DNA of 15,423 nt from UBA3071 sp965369635 (GCA_965369635.1 CBDURC010000050.1:1-15423), one strand, 5' to 3'. Shown: positions 1 through 8,300, counted from the first letter of the stretch. The notes: generated from the sequence alone by a model not told the origin. Made by a program: numbers and translations.

Positions 1-1
1 T

Positions 2-307
2 ATCGTGTGGGAGACGTTGAGCAGCACACCACAATCTTTGCCAGATGATTTCAAGGAGCGTCAGGAACAGATCAAGCAGAAGCTGCGCACTGGTCGGCTG
101 TTGGACATCGTTGAAGCGGTGCGGGATCTGTCCTGGCGCGAGCTGCGAGCCTATCTGACCAAAGCGGACGCGAAACTGCTGGCTAAGAGTCGGGGACTCC
201 TGGTAGACGAGGTGGCTCTAGTGTTGGACAGGGAGAGTGTTGAAGCAGAGCAGATGATTGACGAAGCGCTTGCAGTCCACGCCGCGGATGAGTCTGGTGA
301 TGAATGA
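2..307 (+). CDS. CarD-like transcriptional regulator, C-terminal part (5' end outside window)
   Basis: The frame is open to the left edge, so this is the tail of a longer gene. The visible 101 or so residues are almost entirely helical and charged. The pattern matches the C-terminal helical domain of CarD/CdnL proteins: a PDDFKERQEQIKQKLRTG segment, then VRDLSWRELRAYLTKADAKL, then an EVALVLDRESVEAEQMIDEAL helix. In the family (established), CarD binds the RNA polymerase beta subunit through an N-terminal Tudor-like domain, and the C-terminal helices contact promoter DNA to stabilise open complexes; the N-terminal domain cannot be checked here. The GTG at position 5 is not a believable start because homology-like sequence begins at once. 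The gene ends about 80 bp before the promoter of the next operon and is probably unrelated to the sugar genes. A more distant helical protein cannot be fully excluded. Confidence 0.72.
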   Translation: MVWETLSSTPQSLPDDFKERQEQIKQKLRTGRLLDIVEAVRDLSWRELRAYLTKADAKLLAKSRGLLVDEVALVLDRESVEAEQMIDEALAVHAADESGDE

Positions 308-341
308 GTTGATCGGTAGAGTAGTGGCTGAAGATGTGCTT

Positions 342-360
342 GGCTCTCGCCTTCAGAGCC
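342..360 (+). terminator. possible weak terminator hairpin after the CarD-like gene
   Basis: GGCTCT (342-347) and AGAGCC (355-360) form a perfect 6-bp stem with a 7-nt loop, 35 bases after the stop codon. It is followed by mixed sequence (ACACTTTGGTTT) and not by a clean T run, so any intrinsic termination would be inefficient. Its position between a gene end and a new promoter supports the call. Confidence 0.35.
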
Positions 361-387
361 GAAGGTCACACTTTGGTTTATGAGGAT

Positions 388-415
388 TTGACAGATAGCG
401 GGTTTTGGATATAAT
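388..415 (+). promoter_or_regulatory. consensus sigma-70 promoter of the sugar ABC operon
   Basis: A perfect -35 box TTGACA (388-393) and a perfect -10 box TATAAT (410-415) are separated by 16 bp. The expected transcription start is near 422, giving a leader of about 190 nt before the binding-protein gene. Two exact hexamers at near-ideal spacing are unlikely by chance. Such a strong core promoter usually depends on repression for control, which fits the operator-like palindrome just downstream. Confidence 0.85.
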
Positions 416-422
416 CCGAGAG

Positions 423-436
423 CCGAAACGTTTTGG
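423..436 (+). promoter_or_regulatory. CG-centred LacI/GalR-family operator candidate
   Basis: CCGAAACGTTTTGG is a near-perfect palindrome (6 of 7 positions symmetrical) around a central CpG at 429/430. LacI-family operators typically have a central CG flanked by AA and TT, as here. It lies at the predicted transcription start of the 388-415 promoter, where a bound repressor would block initiation. A related site sits at the promoter of the lacI-type gene (11073-11088), and the two agree at 9 of 16 aligned positions including the core AA-CGTTT-GG. That regulator binding here is inference. Confidence 0.6.
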
Positions 437-500
437 AAGGAACTGCCTCAGGGCCTTTGCTTGACCAAAGCGCAGTGTGGGGATTGAAGAAAAGGAGGTG

Positions 501-614
501 ATGCACTCGCTCATACATAGCCTAATCGTCGGAAGCCGACGTCGCTCCAACGTTCAGCGTCGCCGGGATGGTGAAACAATGATTGTCTCAATGCTTCAAG
601 GAGGAAGGAAATGA
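501..614 (+). other. leader with strong Shine-Dalgarno and possible 37-codon upstream ORF
   Basis: AAAGGAGGTGAT (491-502) is complementary to 12 consecutive bases at the 3' end of a typical 16S rRNA. It runs directly into an ATG at 501, whose frame stays open for 37 codons and stops with TGA at 612-614, overlapping the binding-protein ATG as ATGA. The peptide (MHSLIHSLIVGSRRRSN...) resembles nothing I know. Only 2 nt separate GGAGG from the ATG, which is too close for good initiation. The element may therefore be a ribosome stand-by or translational-coupling site and not a true gene. The leader also holds a hairpin, CGTCGG(527-532)/CCGACG(536-541). Confidence 0.25.
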
Positions 615-1948
615 AAAGGTTCGCAGTATCGCTTTTGGTACTCACGTTGGTAGCCACCCTCTTGGCCGCCTGCCCGGCCCCCACGCCGCAGATCATCGAG
701 GTGATCAAGGAGGTGCCGGTCGAGAAGACGGTCATCGAGACCGTCGTGGTCGTGGAGGAGAAGATCGTCGAGGTGCCGGTAGCTCCGAAGGTGCTCGTCT
801 TCGAGTCCAGGCTGTTCAGCCCACCTCGCGAGCAGGAGTTCTTCATCAACGAGGTCATCGTGCCCTTTGAGCAAGAGCACGGGGTGAAGGTCTACTTCCA
901 GATCCTCAGCGACGACGACCAGTTCCAGAGAGCAGAGGTTCAGCAGTCTACCAATCACGTCACCACCGACATCATCTGCGCTCACAATGGCAAGATGCCT
1001 GACTGGCTTGATGCCGGGTGGGTGGAAGATCTGACGCCGCTGGTTGAGTCATGGACCGACCGACACTTCAGCCCAACCTTCAATTCCGACACCAACAGGG
1101 ATGGGAAGCAGTACTTCCTGCCAGTGGGCGCAGATGTGTATCTGCTGCTGGCCAACAACAAGACGCTTCCGTATCTCCCCGACGGTGCCGATATCGATGC
1201 CATAACCTGGGAGGAGTATGCGCAGTGGGCCGTCAACATCGCCGAGGGCGAGGGGGAAGGCAAGGTCTGCATCACCGGCATTCCCTCGAAGTCCTGGGTC
1301 TACATGTTCGGCGGATCGGCCTTGTCCTACGGCTCGGGCTTCCCGGACATCAACTCGGCCGGGGCCATGGATGCCTGGAAGATCTGGGAGAAGATCGGCA
1401 AGGCTGGTGGCTTCGTCCCGACGGTGCTGAACATTGATAGCTGCGTGGACCCGATGATGCGCGAAGAGTCATGGCTGACGGTGTTCCACAATGCCCGCGC
1501 TGGTCAGGTCTATGCCTCTAACGAGACCCAGTTCACCTTGGCGCCCGCACCGGGCGGATCGAAGGGCATCGGCACCATCGCCGGCGTCAGCGGCTACGCC
1601 ATCGTGAAAGGCGCGCCGAACTACGACCTGGCAGTGGACTTCCTTGAATACCTGACCCGTCCCGAGATCCAGGTGAAGATAGCCAAAGGCACCGGTGGCT
1701 TCATCCCGCCAGTGCAAGAAGCGCTCGACTACATGGGCGATGAGGCTATCGACGAGGTCATCGCCAAAGCTGTCTTGGTGCTGGAGAACGGCATCGCCTC
1801 AGGCGTGCCCGGCTATCTGTACCAGGACTGGGGAGCCGTCAAGAAGTGCTTTGACGACGTGTTCGAGGACACGATCTTGCCTGGCAATGACGTAGATCAG
1901 GCACGACTCGACGCTGCACAGGAATGTGTGGATGGCCTTCTGAAGTAG
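611..1948 (+). CDS. sugar ABC transporter substrate-binding lipoprotein (family 1)
   Basis: This 445-residue lipoprotein would capture a carbohydrate outside the membrane and hand it to the permeases encoded next. A short positive N-terminus and hydrophobic core end in the lipobox L18-A-A-C21, so Cys21 should be lipidated. Residues 22 to about 57 form a Val/Glu/Lys-rich tether beginning PAPTPQIIEV. The folded part starts near VLVFESR and has family-1 solute-binding features: DDDQFQRAEVQ, then TTDIICAHNGKMPDWLDAGWVEDL, a hinge-like YFLPVGADVYLLLANN segment, ITWEEYAQWAVNIAE, and a late YAIVKGAPNYDLAVDFLEYLT helix. Five cysteines besides the lipobox residue are unusual for this class and could include disulfides. 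The start is set by AAGGAGG (598-604) six bases before the ATG. The ligand cannot be read from sequence; the GH38 enzyme downstream suggests a mannoside. A perfect terminator follows the gene. Confidence 0.9.
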   Translation: MKRFAVSLLVLTLVATLLAACPAPTPQIIEVIKEVPVEKTVIETVVVVEEKIVEVPVAPKVLVFESRLFSPPREQEFFINEVIVPFEQEHGVKVYFQILSDDDQFQRAEVQQSTNHVTTDIICAHNGKMPDWLDAGWVEDLTPLVESWTDRHFSPTFNSDTNRDGKQYFLPVGADVYLLLANNKTLPYLPDGADIDAITWEEYAQWAVNIAEGEGEGKVCITGIPSKSWVYMFGGSALSYGSGFPDINSAGAMDAWKIWEKIGKAGGFVPTVLNIDSCVDPMMREESWLTVFHNARAGQVYASNETQFTLAPAPGGSKGIGTIAGVSGYAIVKGAPNYDLAVDFLEYLTRPEIQVKIAKGTGGFIPPVQEALDYMGDEAIDEVIAKAVLVLENGIASGVPGYLYQDWGAVKKCFDDVFEDTILPGNDVDQARLDAAQECVDGLLK

Positions 1949-1989
1949 CTCACTGATGCAGATGCATATGTAGCTACCTTGGATTTGAA

Positions 1990-2028
1990 AGAGCCGGGAA
2001 ATCGATCCTATTTCCCGGCTCTGTTTTC
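1990..2028 (+). terminator. intrinsic terminator between binding-protein and permease genes
   Basis: AGAGCCGGGAAAT (1990-2002) and ATTTCCCGGCTCT (2010-2022) form a perfect 13-bp stem with a 7-nt loop, followed by GTTTTCT. It sits 41 bp after the binding-protein stop, while the permeases continue on the same strand with no clear promoter of their own. It therefore probably acts as a partial terminator or a 3' stabiliser, giving more binding protein than membrane subunits, as is known for malE-type operons. Confidence 0.88.
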
Positions 2029-2037
2029 TAAATGGCA

Positions 2038-2135
2038 CCAAGGTCCTATCCGAGAATCACAAAGCCGACACCTTGGCTGCGACCAGGAGGCTGGCGAACC
2101 AGGCGAGTCGCCGCCTCTTCAGGGGTTTCGGATAG
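2038..2135 (+). other. potentially structured RNA segment upstream of the first permease
   Basis: The gap between the terminator and the permease start holds several complementary segments. CTATCCGA (2046-2053) matches TCGGATAG (2128-2135), 8 bp. GAGGC-T-GGCGA (2087-2097) matches TCGCCGCCTC (2108-2117), 10 bp with one bulge. CCAAGGT (2038-2044) matches ACCTTGG (2070-2076), 7 bp. The first and third cannot both form in a simple nested fold; they would be alternatives or a pseudoknot. I recognise no named riboswitch here. The read is visual only, with no folding energy computed. Confidence 0.3.
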
Positions 2136-2157
2136 CTGCCAAGAAGGGTGGATGGGT

Positions 2158-3075
2158 ATGACAGCAATAGCGCGTCGGAATGGCAAGACCTGGAAGAAGA
2201 TTTCAAAAGGGGCTGCTCCCTATCTGTTGGTCCTTCCCGTCGTCCTCTATTATGCAGCCTTTTGGCTACGACCGGTCATCACCTCCGTCATCGCCAGCTT
2301 CACGAGTGCTGCGGGCCAGTTTACGCTGGAGAACTTTGCGCTCGTCTTTCACGAGGAGCATTTCATAGCTGCCGTCAAGAACACGGCGATTATTGTGGTT
2401 TTCTCCGTTACTCTTGAGTTCTTCGGCGCTTTGTTTCTCGCCCTGTTGATCAACAGGAAATTCAGAGGCTCAGACCTTTTCCTCTTCCTGGCCATGATTC
2501 CTATGGCGCTTCCGGCCGCTGCAGCGGGAGCCATGTGGACGACTGGGCTCACTGCCCATGGGTGGATGAATAGCCTGTTGGGCTACCTGGGGATTCTGGC
2601 GGAAGGCGAGAAGATATACTGGCTGGTGGGCTCTGATGCCAAGCTCCTGACAACGCTGATTATCATTGATGCCTGGCAGGTGATCCCCTCGGTTATGATC
2701 ATCTTACTGGCGGGACTGCAAAACATACAAGAAGAAGTGAAAGAGGCCGGGTATGTCTTCGGAGGGGACTATTTTCACGTCCTGAGGAAAATCACGCTCC
2801 CTCTGCTCAAGCCGACCATTACGACAGCAATAATACTGAGGCTGATCTCAGCGATCCAGATTTGGCTCATCATAGTGTTTCTGTTCGGGTTCTCCAGGCT
2901 GCCTGTCTTGCTTGAAAGGGTGGTTTACTACACCAAGGAGGTAAGAGGACTGTACATCGCCGGTCAGGTGGCTGCTGGCTATACCCTCGTGGTCGCCGCG
3001 GTCGTGTCTCTGGCAGCTCTGGTCTATCTGCAGGTGTCGGGAGCATTCAAGCGAGAGAAGGAGCAACTCACATGA
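2158..3075 (+). CDS. sugar ABC transporter permease, MalF/UgpA type
   Basis: One of two membrane subunits forming the sugar channel. The 305-residue product has a short basic N-terminus (ARRNGKTWKKISKG) and about six membrane segments, from APYLLVLPVVLYYAAF near the start to AAGYTLVVAAVVSLAALVYL at the end. The EAA motif that docks on the ATPase is at about residues 196-218: EAG at 196-198, G202, then KITLPLLKP. I chose the ATG at 2158 because the membrane-protein signature begins right after it and GGTGG lies six bases upstream. ATG 2152 is also possible, while the longer open frame back to 2032 reads through the leader and gives non-membrane sequence. The stop overlaps the next start by ATGA, so the two permeases are translationally coupled. 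Length is typical for the family. Confidence 0.9.
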   Translation: MTAIARRNGKTWKKISKGAAPYLLVLPVVLYYAAFWLRPVITSVIASFTSAAGQFTLENFALVFHEEHFIAAVKNTAIIVVFSVTLEFFGALFLALLINRKFRGSDLFLFLAMIPMALPAAAAGAMWTTGLTAHGWMNSLLGYLGILAEGEKIYWLVGSDAKLLTTLIIIDAWQVIPSVMIILLAGLQNIQEEVKEAGYVFGGDYFHVLRKITLPLLKPTITTAIILRLISAIQIWLIIVFLFGFSRLPVLLERVVYYTKEVRGLYIAGQVAAGYTLVVAAVVSLAALVYLQVSGAFKREKEQLT

Positions 3076-4142
3076 CGAAGACGAAAAAGAAGCCGGTGAA
3101 CGTCGCCAAGGCTGCAAAAACGACGATCTTCTACATCTTTGTCGTCGGAGTCATGGTTGCCCTATTGCTGCCGATCTACTTCATCATCTCTCTGTCCTTC
3201 CTATCCACGAGAGAGGCGTATACGTATCCCCTGCCGTTGGTCCCCGCGCTCAACACCCAGTTCAAACTGGAATATGGGAAGCGGGGTTACCTGCTGAGTG
3301 TCTACGATAGGGTAGACGGCGGTTATGAGAGCGTCCTGGATACCGCCGAGCTGGAGAAAATGCAGGTCTACTTGAAATCCCAGTTGGCCACTCCGATGAC
3401 CATGGAAGACATCGAACAGCAGATCGCCAAGCTGGAGACGGAGGACGTGGTCTATTTCACCCGCAGGAGAAACCTGCTGGGCAACTACCAGACCTTCTTC
3501 GGGGTGGCCGGCTTTAAGGCGGTTCCCGCCCTGATCAGAAGTCTACAGATCTGTGCCATGACCATAATCATCTCTCTATCTATTGGAGGAATGGCGGGTT
3601 ATGCTTTTGCCCGCTATGCTTTCAAGGGAAAGGATCTGCTGAAGTTCAGCACTCTGTTTGTGAGGATGTTCCCAGGCGTGGCCATCGCCATACCCATGAT
3701 CAAGATTCTTGTTGGCCTGAACTTCTATGACAAACCCATCGGATTGTCTCTGGTATACTCCATCGGTAACATCGCCCTGACCGTCTGGATCACGGCCAGC
3801 ATCTTCATGGGCATCCCTGAAGCGCTGGAAGAAGCGGCCCAGGTTTTCGGGGCCAGCAAGGCCCGATCATTTCTGCGCATCACCTTGCCACTGGCTCTGC
3901 CTGGGCTGGCAGCCGCTGCTATGTATTCCTTCTTGGGGGCCTGGAATGAAACAGTGTCGGCGATCATTCTGACGCAGTTTAATCCCACTTTTTCCGTCAT
4001 AGTGTATCAAACGGTCCTGGGTGCTGTTGGACAGGTGAATTTGGCTGCGGCAGGCGGTATGGCCATGGCCATACCGGCGGTCATCTTCACCTTCTTCATC
4101 CGCAGATACATCCGCCAGATGTGGGGCGGGGTCACCATATAG
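3072..4142 (+). CDS. sugar ABC transporter permease, MalG/UgpE type, with enlarged loop
   Basis: Second channel subunit, partner of the preceding permease. Membrane segment 1 is at about residues 17-43, followed by the usual STREAYTYPLPLVP. Then comes roughly 75 extra residues (about 62-137), mostly hydrophilic, containing YGKRGYLLSVYDRVDGG and a helical TMEDIEQQIAKLETED. The family pattern resumes at NYQTFF, with five further membrane segments. The EAA motif is EEAAQVFGASKARSFLRITL, with E254 and G260. At 356 residues it is longer than the usual 270-300, and the excess is that single loop, which by topology lies outside the membrane near the binding-protein dock. The ATG overlaps the previous stop (ATGA), and AAGGAG (3058-3063) lies eight bases upstream. 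Family assignment is firm; the role of the loop is unknown. Confidence 0.92.
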   Translation: MTKTKKKPVNVAKAAKTTIFYIFVVGVMVALLLPIYFIISLSFLSTREAYTYPLPLVPALNTQFKLEYGKRGYLLSVYDRVDGGYESVLDTAELEKMQVYLKSQLATPMTMEDIEQQIAKLETEDVVYFTRRRNLLGNYQTFFGVAGFKAVPALIRSLQICAMTIIISLSIGGMAGYAFARYAFKGKDLLKFSTLFVRMFPGVAIAIPMIKILVGLNFYDKPIGLSLVYSIGNIALTVWITASIFMGIPEALEEAAQVFGASKARSFLRITLPLALPGLAAAAMYSFLGAWNETVSAIILTQFNPTFSVIVYQTVLGAVGQVNLAAAGGMAMAIPAVIFTFFIRRYIRQMWGGVTI

Positions 4143-4155
4143 CAAGGGGGAAAGC

Positions 4156-5241
4156 ATGGCAACACTAACCTTGAATAGTGTCACCAAACGGTTCGGCAAG
4201 AAGGTCGTGGCGGTCAAGGACTTTAGCCTCGAAGTGCCCGATAGGGAATTCCTCGTGCTTCTGGGGCCGTCGGGCTGCGGGAAAACAACAACCCTGAGAA
4301 TGGTTGCTGGTCTGGAAGAGGTGACTGGGGGAACCATTCTGATCGATGAGGTTGATGTGACCGACTTGCCACCCAGAAGAAGAGACGTAAGCATGGTTTT
4401 CCAGAACTATGCGGTTTGGCCCCACATGACGGTGTATGAGAACATCGCCTATGCCCTGAAGCTCAAGAGGATGGACAAGAGGACGATTGACAAGACGGTC
4501 AAGGAAGCGGCAGAGATGACCAGAATCGCCGAGCTTCTTGATCGCTATCCATCCCAGCTTTCAGGAGGTCAGCAGCAAAGGGTGGCGGTGGCCAGGGCAA
4601 TCGCGGTGAAACCAAAGTTGTTCCTGATGGATGAGCCGCTCTCGAACCTGGACGCCAAGCTGAGAGTGGCGACGCGGACGGAACTGAAAGCGATCCATGA
4701 CCAGACCGAGGCCACGACCGTATTCGTCACCCATGATCAGTCCGAAGCCATGAGCCTGGCGGACCGCATTGTGATCATGAAAGACGGGGGGATCGTGCAG
4801 ATCGGTTCGCCTGACGACGTCTATCACCGCAGCGTAAACCTGTTTGTGGCCGATTTCATCGGCACGCCTCCCACGAATCTCATGGACGTTGATCTGAAAG
4901 TCGGAAACGGTGACTGCCGATTGGTCAATCCTGATTTTGATCTGAACCTGAGCGCCGAGAATGCGGCCAATCTGAAGGATCATGGGAAGAAGGCCCTGGT
5001 TCTGGGCCTAAGGCCAGAGAGCATTGTTCTCGTGCCTGAAGAGGACGGTGTCCTGTCGGCACAATGTCTTGTCTCCGAGCCGCAAGGCTCTCATCAGATT
5101 GTAGCCATTGAGCTTGGAGACAGGATCGTCAAGATCATCGCTCCCTCGGATCCCCGGGTTGAGGCGGGCGAAACGATTCACTTGACATTCAAACAGGAGG
5201 CGTTGGCCTTCTTCGACAAAGAAACGGGTTTGAGAATCTAG
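4156..5241 (+). CDS. sugar ABC transporter ATPase, MalK/UgpC/MsmK type
   Basis: The cytoplasmic ATP-hydrolysing subunit that powers the importer, 361 residues, a normal length. All motifs are intact: Walker A GPSGCGKTT at 37-45, Q-loop Gln83 in VFQNYAVWPHMTV, signature LSGGQQQR at 135-142, Walker B LFLMDEP at 155-161, D-loop SNLD at 163-166 and switch His193 in VFVTHDQSEAM. The region after about residue 240 is the TOBE/OB-fold regulatory domain of MalK-like proteins, recognisable by GTPPTNLMDV and LGLRPESIVLV. No additional domain is seen. AAGGGGG (4144-4150) lies five bases before the ATG, 13 bp after the permease stop. MalK-type ATPases often serve more than one importer, but here it sits with its own permeases. 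Confidence 0.95.
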   Translation: MATLTLNSVTKRFGKKVVAVKDFSLEVPDREFLVLLGPSGCGKTTTLRMVAGLEEVTGGTILIDEVDVTDLPPRRRDVSMVFQNYAVWPHMTVYENIAYALKLKRMDKRTIDKTVKEAAEMTRIAELLDRYPSQLSGGQQQRVAVARAIAVKPKLFLMDEPLSNLDAKLRVATRTELKAIHDQTEATTVFVTHDQSEAMSLADRIVIMKDGGIVQIGSPDDVYHRSVNLFVADFIGTPPTNLMDVDLKVGNGDCRLVNPDFDLNLSAENAANLKDHGKKALVLGLRPESIVLVPEEDGVLSAQCLVSEPQGSHQIVAIELGDRIVKIIAPSDPRVEAGETIHLTFKQEALAFFDKETGLRI

Positions 5242-5282
5242 TACCTTGCTGATGACATTCTTGCACACTCGACAAGAAAACT

Positions 5283-5346
5283 GACCACGAAGACACAGAG
5301 ACAGAGGCCCCTTTTCGATCTTTCTCCTCTTTGTGCCTTGGTGGTC
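5283..5346 (+). repeat. imperfect inverted repeat between the ATPase and GH38 genes
   Basis: The left arm GACCACGAAGACACAGAG (5283-5300) matches the reverse complement of the right arm CTTTGTGCCTTGGTGGTC (5329-5346) at 15 of 18 positions. The arms are separated by about 28 bases that include CCCCTTTTCG. The 'ACCACGAAGACAC' type of arm is, from memory, a recurrent dispersed palindrome in environmental bacterial genomes. It may act as a weak transcription barrier or mRNA stabiliser inside the operon. It occupies most of the 153-bp gap, and I see no promoter there. Confidence 0.6.
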
Positions 5347-5394
5347 TGGTGGCAAGAGTATCTCAACTTGAACTGGATGGCAGCAAGAGATGAC

Positions 5395-8300
5395 ATGCTT
5401 CACGACATCCGCTGGACTTCCCGCAAGATCAACCAACGGTTGAGATTGATCGAACCTCTGGCCATCCGGCGTCGCCAACCGCTGCCGCCGTTCAGGCACT
5501 TGAAACTGGACAGCCCGCTGGCGGCCCCGCCAGTTTCCCCCGAAGCAGACGATGCAGACTGGCAACAGATCCCCTGGGGCACCTATTGGTGTGAATTCAA
5601 CGCCGATTTTCTTCTCCGTACCTCGTTTCAGATCTCCCCTGACTGGAGCATCGACGCCCCCATCGCCTTGTACCTTCCCATTGGGGAGGCGGGTGATTTC
5701 AGCCACCCCGAAGTCCTGATCCACATTGATGGTGTGCCCTATGCGGCCTGCGACCGGCACCATCAGGAGATACTGCTGCCGCAGAGTCTTTCCGATGGTG
5801 CTCCGCATCTGTTGGCGCTCCATGGTTGGGCGGGTAGCCTGCGCAACGACAGGGACGCCCGGCTGCTGATGCGTGAGTGCGCCCTGGTGCAAATCGATCA
5901 ACCCACTCGCGACTTCATTGCTCTGGCGAGGGTGGCGCTGGGCGTTGCCGACCATCTGGACGAGAACGAGCCCTCGCGCGCACACCTGTATGGCGCCCTG
6001 GATGAGGCGTTCAAGGTGCTGGATACGCGAGATCCCCTGGGTGAGCCCTTCTACGCCAGCGTGCCCCTGGCCCACAAAGTGTTGCGGGAGGGCGTCGCCC
6101 GAGCGGGCGCTGCGTTGGATGTGAATATCACTGCTGCTGGCCACGCGCACATAGATGTTGCCTGGCTGTGGACGCTCGCTCAGACCCGGCGCAAATGCGG
6201 GAGAACCTTCTACAACGTCATACGCTTGATGGAGCAGTTCCCCGAATTCCGCTTCAGCCAGAGCCAGCCCCAGTTGTATGACTTCGTGTGGCAGGAGTAT
6301 CCCCAGTTGTTCGAGATGATCAAGCAGCGGGTACGCGATGGCCGTTGGGAACCTCTGGGCGGCATGTGGGTGGAGGCGGACTGCAACATCACAGGCGGCG
6401 AGTCGCTGGTGCGGCAGTTTCTTCTTGGGCGCACCTTCTTTCGGGAACACTTTGGGGCTGACGCCGATGCTCCAGTCTTGTGGCTTCCCGATGTGTTTGG
6501 CTATGCCTGGAATCTTCCCCAGTTGATCAAAGAGGCGGGCCTGGAGTACTTCTTCACCATCAAACTGGGCTGGAATCAGTACAACCGCCTGCCTTACGAT
6601 TCCTTCTGGTGGCAGGGTCTGGATGGCACGCGCGTGCTCACTCACTTCAGCCCCACGCCTCCGCGTGCGGGCGTTCACGCCAGCACCTACAACGCCAATG
6701 CTTCTCCCGAACAGACGTTGGGCACCTGGCACAACTTCCAGCAGAAGGACTGCGGCGGGCCTGGCGTCACGCCTCCGCTCCTCATGTCCTTTGGCTATGG
6801 TGACGGAGGCGGTGGCCCCACGCGGGAGATGCTGGAGAACATCCGCGAGATGGGGGATTTCCCTGCCACGCCGCACATCCGCTGTGGCACGGTGAGAGAG
6901 TTCTTCCGCCAACTGGAGGCGCAGGTCGGAGAGCGCCTGCCCACGTGGAACGGTGAGCTGTATTTGGAGAACCACCGTGGAACCTACACGACCCAAAGCC
7001 GTAACAAGCGGGCCAATCGCAAGAGCGAGTTCCTCCTGCACGATGCGGAGTATCTGGCCGCTCTGGCCTCTGTGATCGTGCCTGACTACAGGTACCCCCA
7101 CGCCGATCTGCGCCATGCCTGGGAGTTAGTCTGCCTCAACCAGTTCCACGATATCATCCCCGGCAGCAGCATAGGCCCTGTCTACGCTGAATCGCTGCAG
7201 CAGTACGCTGAGGTGCGCGAGATCGGTGAGAGAGTTCGGGATGGTGCCCTGGCGGCGATTGCTGAAATGGTGGAAGGCGACGTTCTGGTGGTGAACCCGA
7301 CTTCGTTTGGGTGCAGCGATCCGGCCCTTTGGCCTGATCCAGGAGTGGGAGGTCAGGCGTTGCAGCACCCGGACGGCACGCCCATCGCAGTTCAGTCTGT
7401 GGAGGGGGGATTGCTATTAGATATTGGATATTGGCCCTCTTACAGCATTACACCGCTGTCTACCACCTCAATACCCAATATCCAATACCCAATATCCACT
7501 CTCATTGCCACCCCGACCCTACTGGAAAACGACTATCTGCGGGTGGAGTTCGACACTGCTGGCGACATTGTCCGCGTGTATGACAAGATGAATGACCGTG
7601 AAGTGCTGCCCGCAGGTGCGGTGGCCAACCAGTTCCAGGCTTTTGAGGACCGACCGCTCAGCCCCGATGCCTGGGACATTGACATCTTCTACGACGACAA
7701 GATGTGGCTGGCTGACCCGGCCGACTCAGTGCGTGTGGTCGAGAGCGGCCCGCTGCGTGCCACGCTCGAAGTGCAGCGGCGCATTCTGAACAGCGAATAC
7801 ACGCAGCGCGTCTTTCTGTCTCACAACAGCCCACGCCTGGACTTCGATACGACTATTCAATGGAGCGAGGGGCACATTCTGCTCAAAGTGGCCTTCCCTG
7901 TGGATGTGCTCTCGCCGCAAGCGACGTATGAGGTGCAGTGGGGCAACGTCCAGCGGCCGACGCATCGCAACACCAGTTGGGATTGGGCGCGTTTCGAGAC
8001 TTGCGCCCAGAAGTGGGTGGATCTGAGCGAGGGTGGCTACGGCGTCAGCCTGCTCAACGACTGCAAGTACGGCCACGACGTCCGTGACAACGTGATCCGG
8101 CTCACGTTGCTGCGCAGCCCCACCAACCCCGATCCGCAGGCCGACGTGGGCGAGCACCGCTTTGCCTACAGCCTGCTTTCGCATAGTGGGAGATGGAACG
8201 AGCAAACCGTGGCCGGGGCCTACGGTCTGAACGACCCGCTGATCGTATGGACGAAGGACGAAGGACGAAGGACGAACGGGGAGGCTCTGGTCATTGGTCA

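Noticed and set aside
546..557. CCAACGTTCAGC as a third LacI-type operator
   Set aside because: Only three of six half-site positions are symmetrical and it lies far downstream of the promoter.
2032..2157. N-terminal extension of the first permease to ATG 2032
   Set aside because: The added 42 residues read through the structured gap just after the terminator and do not resemble a permease N-terminus; the start at 2158 gives the normal length.
5008..7116. 702-codon open frame on the minus strand opposite the ATPase and mannosidase genes
   Set aside because: It runs antisense to two genes with intact catalytic motifs. Its protein is an Arg/Gln/Val/His-rich mixture without recognisable domains, as expected for the mirror frame of GC-rich coding DNA.
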